A stretch of 8,492 nt of DNA from the NCBI GenBank assembly GCA_002315535.1, contig DCHA01000066.1, forward strand, positions 25,506 through 33,997, given 5' to 3'. A program made the position numbers and the translations under genes. The notes below the pieces were generated by a model. That model saw nothing but the letters and a program-made list of their open reading frames with translations. It was not told the DNA's origin and did not search any database. The DNA comes from Firmicutes bacterium UBA1764 (GTDB lineage Bacteria; Bacillota; Clostridia; Peptostreptococcales; Anaerovoracaceae). Shown here in pieces: positions 1 through 5,352 of the stretch; within the stretch, counting starts at the first letter, position 1, and each line of letters opens with the position of its first letter.

Positions 1-88
1 TCCACTTTCTTCTTGTGTGTCTGTTTGAGTGGGAAACATTGTTTCCGGTTACTTGACCCTTACCACAAATAGCGCACTTCTTTGACAT
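1..88 (-). CDS. rpmB: Ribosomal protein L28, N-terminal part (cut by window edge)
   Basis: Reading the minus strand from the ATG at 88-86 gives 29 residues beginning MSKKCAICGKG and continuing through a GNNVSHSN segment and a basic RHTRRKW stretch. This is the hallmark N-terminus of bacterial L28, a 50S subunit protein of roughly 60-80 residues, so about half is missing beyond the left edge. C5 and C8 form a CxxC pair, which suggests the cysteine-bearing (zinc-type) form of L28; its second cysteine pair would lie outside the window. The start is fixed by a strong Shine-Dalgarno eight bases upstream and by the match to the family N-terminus. The gene follows ygiQ on the same strand after a 110-base gap with its own promoter, so it is probably an independent transcription unit. 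The identification is firm despite the short fragment. Confidence 0.93.
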   Translation of the reverse strand, partial: MSKKCAICGKGQVTGNNVSHSNRHTRRKW

Positions 89-96
89 TTATCTGC

Positions 97-106
97 ACCT
101 CCTTCT
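97..106 (-). promoter_or_regulatory. Strong ribosome binding site of rpmB
   Basis: The minus strand reads AGAAGGAGGT, an almost complete complement of the 16S rRNA 3' end, ending eight bases before the rpmB ATG. It is the strongest Shine-Dalgarno in the window, fits a highly expressed ribosomal protein gene, and fixes the L28 start. Confidence 0.9.
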
Positions 107-107
107 T

Positions 108-148
108 ACCCTGTGCCGGGTTCATTAATGTAAACGGACATAAGTCCG
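108..148 (-). promoter_or_regulatory. Two small hairpins in the rpmB mRNA leader
   Basis: Two inverted repeats lie between the predicted rpmB transcription start and its ribosome binding site. The first pairs CGGAC (148-144) with GTCCG (139-135) around a four-base loop, with one possible extra G-U pair. The second pairs ACCC (121-118) with GGGT (111-108) around a six-base loop and ends two bases before the Shine-Dalgarno. Neither is followed by a T-run, so they do not look like intrinsic terminators. They could position or mask the ribosome binding site or act as a leader signal. This is inference: the stems are short and could be chance. Confidence 0.3.
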
Positions 149-166
149 CAGATTTCGTACTTGAAA

Positions 167-195
167 AGTATACCTAATATTAACAAGCTTTGCAA
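167..195 (-). promoter_or_regulatory. Sigma-A-type promoter for rpmB
   Basis: On the minus strand a TTGCAA -35 element (195-190) is separated by exactly 17 bases from a TATACT -10 element (172-167). Each hexamer matches the TTGACA/TATAAT consensus at four to five positions and the spacing is optimal. Transcription would begin near position 160, giving a leader of about 70 bases before rpmB. The -35 box starts four bases after the ygiQ stop codon. I see no hairpin plus T-run between ygiQ and this promoter, so read-through from the upstream operon is also possible. Confidence 0.75.
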
Positions 196-198
196 GTA

Positions 199-2028
199 TT
201 ATTTTCGTTTTTTATTAAAATCTTTTTTCTTCGGAGCTTCTGCCCGGGGCCTAATAAGACATTTCTTATCAAAGCCTATTAAGTCAGCTCTTCCCGCCGC
301 AAGTAGTGCCTCCTTTACAAGCTCGTAGTTTTTCGGATCTCTATACTGAATTAAAGCCCTTTGCATCTGCTTTTCATGGTATGAGCTCGGAATATAAATC
401 TTTTTCATAGTCCGAGGATCGACACCAGTGTAATACATCACGGTTGAAATTGTCGATGGCGTCGGATAGAAATCCTGCACCTGCTCCGGCATATAGCCCA
501 TATCGCGCACGCTTTCGGCAAGCGCAATCGCATCACTAAGGCTAGACCCCGGATGAGATGAAATCAGATATGGAACTGCATACTGCTTTAGCCCAAGCTC
601 CTTATTTATTCTGTCAAATCGCTTTACAAACTCGTCATATACAGCCGCTTTTGGCTTTCCCATCAAATCAAGGACTCTATCTGATACATGCTCCGGAGCA
701 GTCCTCAGCTGACCGCTGACATGATATTTGCAAAGCTCCCTAAGGAACTTATCGTTTTTATCAGCCAAAACATAATCAAACCTGATTCCCGATCTGATAA
801 ATACCTTTTTTACGCCCTCAAGATTTCTCAGCTTTCTGAGCAGCTCTATATATTCGCTATGGTCAGCGACTAGGTTTTTGCAGGGATTCGGATGCAGGCA
901 TTGTTTATTTTTGCAAACGCCGCACTCCATCTGCTTGTCACATGCAGGTCTTCTGAAATTTGCCGTAGGCCCGCCAACATCATGGATGTATCCCTTAAAC
1001 TCAGGATCGCGAATCATTTGTTTTGCTTCTTTTATTATAGATTCCTGAGATCTGGCCTGAACTATCCGGCCCTGATGGAAGGTTATTGCGCAAAAGCTGC
1101 AGCCACCAAAGCATCCCCTGTTGCTGGTTAGAGAAAACTTGATTTCGTTTATCGCGGGCACCCCACCCAGCTTCTCATATGAGGGATGGTATGCATTCAT
1201 ATACGGCAGATCATAAACCGCATCCAGCTCTTTAGTTGTAAGAGGCCTTGATGGAGGATTCTGAACGACATAACGTTTTTCTCCGTACTTTTCTGTTAAC
1301 ACCTTACCGTTTTTAAAGTCGGTGTTTTGATATTGTATGTTAAAGCTCTCGGCATACTTCAGCTTATCAGCCTTCATATCATCATAATCAGGCAGCTCAA
1401 TTCTGTCTTCTATCTGATCTATTTCTCGGCTCTTATAAACAGTTCCGGGGATATATGTAATATCCTTAACATCCATTCCGGATGCAAGGCAGTCGGCAAT
1501 TTCTACAATTGAAAGCTCGCCCATGCCATAGCTGATAATATCTGCTCCGCTGTCCAGAAGAATCGATCTCTTGAATTTGTCAGACCAATAGTCATAATGA
1601 GCAAGCCTTCGCAGCGAAGCTTCAATTCCGCCGATTATTACAGGGCAGTCCTTATATTTTCTCTTTATCAAATTACAGTATACTATAGTCGCATAGTCAG
1701 GTCTTTTACCTGCTTCTCCGCCCGGAGTATACGCATCAGAATGTCTTCTCTTCTTATTAACCGTGAAATGATTAACCATGGAGTCCATATTTCCGGCAGA
1801 AACCAAGAACCCAAGCCTGGGCCTTCCGCATACGCTTATGCTTTCAGGGTTATTCCAATCAGGCTGAGAGATAATTGCGACCTTGTATCCATTGGACTCC
1901 AAAACCCGGCTGATTATAGCCGGGCCAAATGAGGAATGGTCAACATAAGCATCGCCGATTACATATACAAAATCGGCCTGCTCCCATCCTCTGTCATTCA
2001 TTTCTTTTAAGCTAATTGGTAAAAACAT
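199..2028 (-). CDS. ygiQ: YgiQ-family radical SAM protein (UPF0313)
   Basis: This 609-residue protein is a full-length YgiQ-family member, with recognisable family segments throughout: GDAYVDHSSFG (25-35), SAGNMDSM (77-84), AYTPGGEAGKRPD (99-111), GGIEASLRRLAHYDYWSD (133-150) and DVGGPTANFRR (350-360). Residues 1 to about 290 match the YgiQ-specific N-terminal domain. The radical SAM core follows, with C306, C310 and C313 in the CxxxCxxC motif that binds the [4Fe-4S] cluster used to cleave S-adenosylmethionine. A second cysteine group (C363, C369, C372, C377, C383) could bind another cluster or metal. The C-terminal part (QVQDFYPTP, MYYTG) fits the family, and the tail is very basic. The substrate is not established. 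It starts 6 bases after the methyltransferase stop with only a weak Shine-Dalgarno; this start aligns with the conserved FLP...GW segment of family members. It is the last gene of the operon. Confidence 0.95.
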   Translation of the reverse strand: MFLPISLKEMNDRGWEQADFVYVIGDAYVDHSSFGPAIISRVLESNGYKVAIISQPDWNNPESISVCGRPRLGFLVSAGNMDSMVNHFTVNKKRRHSDAYTPGGEAGKRPDYATIVYCNLIKRKYKDCPVIIGGIEASLRRLAHYDYWSDKFKRSILLDSGADIISYGMGELSIVEIADCLASGMDVKDITYIPGTVYKSREIDQIEDRIELPDYDDMKADKLKYAESFNIQYQNTDFKNGKVLTEKYGEKRYVVQNPPSRPLTTKELDAVYDLPYMNAYHPSYEKLGGVPAINEIKFSLTSNRGCFGGCSFCAITFHQGRIVQARSQESIIKEAKQMIRDPEFKGYIHDVGGPTANFRRPACDKQMECGVCKNKQCLHPNPCKNLVADHSEYIELLRKLRNLEGVKKVFIRSGIRFDYVLADKNDKFLRELCKYHVSGQLRTAPEHVSDRVLDLMGKPKAAVYDEFVKRFDRINKELGLKQYAVPYLISSHPGSSLSDAIALAESVRDMGYMPEQVQDFYPTPSTISTVMYYTGVDPRTMKKIYIPSSYHEKQMQRALIQYRDPKNYELVKEALLAAGRADLIGFDKKCLIRPRAEAPKKKDFNKKRK

Positions 2029-2034
2029 TCTTAT

Positions 2035-3207
2035 CTATCGAGATAGCAAAGCTACAGTCTCAACGTGCTTTGTAAAGCTGAAATTATCAAAGCACTTTAA
2101 GTATTTCGTTTCGTATCCGAACTGCTTTGCAGAAGCAAGATTAACCGCAAGTGTTTTCGGATTGCATGAAATATATATTATTTCAGGAATGTCATATGAG
2201 CAAATCTTCTTCATTGCCTTTGGATGTATTCCGGCTCTTGGAGGATCAACAACAATAACATCAGGCTTTGTTTCGATTTCATCAAGAACGTTCAGCACAT
2301 CACCGCAAATAAAATGGCAGTTCTTAAGACCATTAAGTTCAGCATTTATCTTAGCTGATTCTACTGCGTCCTCAACAATTTCAACACCGTAAACTTCTTT
2401 TGCTTTAAGTGCCATTGCCTGGCTGATAGTGCCGGTCCCGCAGTAAAGATCATATACGATTTTTCCGTTGATATCCGGCAAAAGATTTAGCGCATCAAGG
2501 TAAAGTCTTTCTGCCGCAAGCACATTGCTCTGGAAAAAGCTAAGCTCGCTAACCTTAAACTTCAGTCCGAGTATTTCTTCCATATAATAATCACGACCAT
2601 ACAGGATCTTCATATCGTCGACCTTAAGTGAGTCTGCAACATTGTCATTATAGGTGTGAAGAATCCCGACAATACTGCTGTCAAGCTTTGCGCCAAGCAG
2701 CAGCTTGACAAAGCCCTCATCGTCAAAATCACCATCCGAGCTCGTGACAATATTGATCAAAAGCTCGTTTGTGCGAATACCCTTTCTGACTATAAGCGAT
2801 CTTAAAAGTCCGTCATGTCTTTTCTTATGATAAAAAACATAGCCCTTAGAATTACACCAATCGCGTGTAAGATTAAGGACTGTATTAAAATCCTCCGGAA
2901 CAAGCTGACACATGCCGGAGTTGATAATCGAAATAAAGCTGCCCTTCTTGTGCATGCCCAAATTCATTGGGCCACCCTTTACCTCATCGCCGAAGGTATA
3001 TTCCATCTTGTTGCGATATCCATACATCTGGGGACTCGGGATCATCGGGCCTAAAATAGAAACATCAATTTCGTTCTTAATAAACTCTTCCTTTGAAGCT
3101 TCCAGTTTTTCTTCGAGCTGCTTTGCATACGGGATGCCCTGAAATGTGCATCCGCCGCACACATCGCACACAGGGCAAATAGGTCTAGAACTGTCCATAT
3201 TTGTCAT
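2035..3207 (-). CDS. TrmA/RlmC-type RNA (uracil-5-)-methyltransferase, TRAM-less
   Basis: It is predicted to transfer a methyl group from S-adenosylmethionine to carbon 5 of a uridine in rRNA or tRNA. Numbering from the ATG at 3207 (390 residues), C11, C14, C17 and C20 plus C100 form an N-terminal cysteine set like the [4Fe-4S] site of RlmC/RlmD. The catalytic half carries FFQSN (about 224-228), the SAM-binding DLYCGTGT (253-260), DPPRAG (321-326), the nucleophile C348 in SCNP, and the general-base glutamate E383 in HVET. No TRAM domain precedes the cysteines, so size and plan resemble E. coli RlmC more than RlmD, but the target uridine cannot be decided from sequence. An in-frame ATG at 3243 would add 12 residues but has no clear Shine-Dalgarno; the ATG at 3207 has a weak GAAAGAG at short spacing, and one at 3198 is possible. 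The start overlaps the tgt end by 23 bases. Confidence 0.9.
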   Translation of the reverse strand: MTNMDSSRPICPVCDVCGGCTFQGIPYAKQLEEKLEASKEEFIKNEIDVSILGPMIPSPQMYGYRNKMEYTFGDEVKGGPMNLGMHKKGSFISIINSGMCQLVPEDFNTVLNLTRDWCNSKGYVFYHKKRHDGLLRSLIVRKGIRTNELLINIVTSSDGDFDDEGFVKLLLGAKLDSSIVGILHTYNDNVADSLKVDDMKILYGRDYYMEEILGLKFKVSELSFFQSNVLAAERLYLDALNLLPDINGKIVYDLYCGTGTISQAMALKAKEVYGVEIVEDAVESAKINAELNGLKNCHFICGDVLNVLDEIETKPDVIVVDPPRAGIHPKAMKKICSYDIPEIIYISCNPKTLAVNLASAKQFGYETKYLKCFDNFSFTKHVETVALLSR

Positions 3208-4315
3208 AAAACTCTTTCTTGTATTCAAGGAATCTATCCTCATCGATTGCTTTTCTAATCTTTTCCATTGTGCTCACAAGGAAATGCAGATTATGCTCTG
3301 ATAATAGCATAGACGACAGAATCTCATCATTCATAAAAATGCTGCGAAGATATGCCCTGCTGTAGTTTCTGCAAACATAGCAATCACATTCCGGATCAAG
3401 TGGGCCGAAGTCTTCGGCATTCTTTGCGTTTTTAATATTTACCTTCCCGTGACTTGTAAATGCAAGGCCATGTCTTGCAACACGTGTCGGAAGAACGCAG
3501 TCAAACATATCGATTCCGCGCTCAACGCCTTCAAAAAGGCAATCAGGACTTCCAACGCCCATCAGATATCTGGGTCTGTCAGAAGGAAGGTAATCGACAC
3601 AATCATCAAGGACCTCATACATCAGCTCTTTAGGCTCACCAACTGATAGCCCTCCGATTGCATATCCCGGAAGATCAAGCTCAACAATCTGCTCTGCGGA
3701 GCGCTTTCTTAAATCCTTAAAGCATCCGCCCTGCATAATGCCAAAGAGCGACTGCTCTTCTACATTTTTGTGATATTCCTTGCAGCGCTTCAGCCATCTT
3801 GTTGTAAGCTCAAGGCTGTCCTCAACATATTTTCTTTCAGACGGATAAGCTGCACACTCGTCAAAGGCCATCATGATGTCAGATCCAAGTGCTTCCTGAA
3901 CCTCCATTGATTTTTCCGGAGTAAACATGTGATAGCTACCATCAATATAGCTTTGGAAGCGCACACCCTCTTCGGTAATCTTTCTCATCTTACCCAAAGA
4001 GAAAACCTGAAATCCCCCGGAGTCAGTAAGTATTGCACCCTTCCAGTTCATAAACTTGTGAAGACCTCCGGCCTTCTTGATTAGCTCGTGGCCCGGTCTA
4101 AGGTACAAATGATATGTATTTGAAAGAATGATATTAGCGCCTTCGCTTCCGAGCCTTGCAACATCCTCCGGCTTCATAGCCTTTACAGTTGCCTGAGTGC
4201 CAACGGGCATAAACACAGGCGTTTCAAAGCTCCCATGAGGTGTGTGAACACAGCCCCTGCGAGCCTTTGTTCTGGCATCCTTCTTTTTTAATTCAAATGT
4301 AACTGCGTGTTTCAT
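3185..4315 (-). CDS. tgt: tRNA-guanine(34) transglycosylase
   Basis: Tgt exchanges the wobble guanine of GUN-anticodon tRNAs (Asp, Asn, His, Tyr) for preQ1, the tRNA entry step of queuosine synthesis. The 376-residue length is normal for a bacterial enzyme. Visible signatures are HTPHGSFETPVFMPVGT (24-40), LTDSGGFQVFSLG (96-108) with D98 as the expected general acid/base, MMAFDEC (148-154), GIMQGG (192-197), YAIGGLSVGEP (218-228), and DCVLPTR (272-278) with D272 as the expected nucleophile. The zinc site is complete: C310, C312, C315 and H341. The gene starts five bases after the queA stop. The 20 bases before its ATG are A/T-rich with no Shine-Dalgarno, which suggests translation coupled to queA. 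Its end overlaps the downstream methyltransferase gene. Confidence 0.98.
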   Translation of the reverse strand: MKHAVTFELKKKDARTKARRGCVHTPHGSFETPVFMPVGTQATVKAMKPEDVARLGSEGANIILSNTYHLYLRPGHELIKKAGGLHKFMNWKGAILTDSGGFQVFSLGKMRKITEEGVRFQSYIDGSYHMFTPEKSMEVQEALGSDIMMAFDECAAYPSERKYVEDSLELTTRWLKRCKEYHKNVEEQSLFGIMQGGCFKDLRKRSAEQIVELDLPGYAIGGLSVGEPKELMYEVLDDCVDYLPSDRPRYLMGVGSPDCLFEGVERGIDMFDCVLPTRVARHGLAFTSHGKVNIKNAKNAEDFGPLDPECDCYVCRNYSRAYLRSIFMNDEILSSMLLSEHNLHFLVSTMEKIRKAIDEDRFLEYKKEFYDKYGQF

Positions 4316-4320
4316 AATAA

Positions 4321-5352
4321 TTATTCAATAAACATTGCATCGCCATATGAAAAGAATCTGTACTTTTCACTGACAGCCTCTTTATATGCATCAATCATTG
4401 CATCTCTGTTATACAAGGCAGAAACCAGCATAAGTAATGTTGATTTCGGCAGATGGAAGTTCGTAATAAGAGAATCAACCATCTTAAATTTGTATCCCGG
4501 ATAAATAAAAATATTTGTTGATCCTGACCCGGCAATAAGCTTCCCGTCATCCGTGCTGCTGCTTTCCATTGTTCTGCATGCAGTTGTTCCGATAGAAATA
4601 ATTCTGCCGCCGGCTGCTCTGGCCTCGTTGATAATATTTGCGGCCTCATCGCTGACAGAGTATTCCTCAAAATGCATGTGGTGCTCCTCAACATTATCAA
4701 CCTTTACAGGCCTGAAGGTTCCGATTCCGACGTGCAAAGTTACATAGGCAATCTTAACGCCCTTATTAATAGCCTGCTCAATAAGATCTTCGGTCCAGTG
4801 AAGACCGGCCGTAGCACAGGCAACTGAGCCTTCGTTCTTTGCATAGACATTCTGGTATCTGTCCTTGTCATGCTCATCGGCTTCTCTTTCGATATACGGA
4901 GGAAGCGGCATAGATCCAAGCTCATCTAAGATTTCCATGAAAACACCGGAGTAGCTGAACTGAACAATTCGTGTCCCTTCATCTCCGGTTCCGAGAATTT
5001 CTGCCTTTAGCTTTCCATCACCGAAATTGACAACGTCTCCCTCGTGAAGACGTCTTCCGGGCCTTACAAGAGTTTCCCACTTATCGCCCTCAATTCGTTT
5101 AGAGAGCAGAAATTCAATATTCGCTCCGGTTCCTTCCTTTACCCCGTAAATCCTTGCAGGGATTACCTTTGAATCATTAAAAACAAGGCAGTCTCCGGGA
5201 TTCAAATAATCTATAATATTAAAGAACTTTTTGTGCTCAAGCTCTCCTGTGCTTCTGTGGATGACAAGCAGTCTGCATTCATCCCTGACCTCACTGGGCT
5301 CCTGCGCAATCAGTTCCTTTGGTAATTCATAATCAAAATCCGATACATTCAT
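4321..5352 (-). CDS. queA: S-adenosylmethionine:tRNA ribosyltransferase-isomerase
   Basis: QueA transfers and isomerises the ribosyl moiety of S-adenosylmethionine onto preQ1 in tRNA, giving epoxyqueuosine, the step after Tgt. The 343-residue length is typical. Signatures are FDYELPKELIAQEP (6-19), CRLLV (26-30), NDSKVIPARIYG (59-70), LVRPGRR (95-101), MPLPPYIEREA (148-158), RYQNVYA (165-171), TLHVGIGTFRPV (205-216), and NFHLPKSTLLMLVSA (298-312). One conserved segment departs from the usual family sequence: residues 178-187 read ACATAGLHWT where AAPTAGLHFT is expected, losing the proline and changing Phe to Trp. The gene otherwise looks intact, with no frameshift. Its ATG shares one base with the stop of the SpoIID-like gene (TAATG), a classic coupling arrangement; a weak GAGAA lies nine bases upstream. 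Confidence 0.98.
   Translation of the reverse strand: MNVSDFDYELPKELIAQEPSEVRDECRLLVIHRSTGELEHKKFFNIIDYLNPGDCLVFNDSKVIPARIYGVKEGTGANIEFLLSKRIEGDKWETLVRPGRRLHEGDVVNFGDGKLKAEILGTGDEGTRIVQFSYSGVFMEILDELGSMPLPPYIEREADEHDKDRYQNVYAKNEGSVACATAGLHWTEDLIEQAINKGVKIAYVTLHVGIGTFRPVKVDNVEEHHMHFEEYSVSDEAANIINEARAAGGRIISIGTTACRTMESSSTDDGKLIAGSGSTNIFIYPGYKFKMVDSLITNFHLPKSTLLMLVSALYNRDAMIDAYKEAVSEKYRFFSYGDAMFIE

Noticed and set aside
173..198. Terminator after ygiQ
   Set aside because: The region is A/T-rich with only a weak imperfect palindrome around AAGCTT and no GC-rich stem followed by a T-run; it is better explained by the rpmB promoter.
1597..1932. 111-codon plus-strand open frame
   Set aside because: It lies entirely opposite ygiQ, has no recognisable domain, and low-complexity composition typical of an antisense shadow.
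4395..4700. 101-codon minus-strand open frame
   Set aside because: It is an out-of-frame reading of queA, whose own frame carries all family motifs through this stretch.
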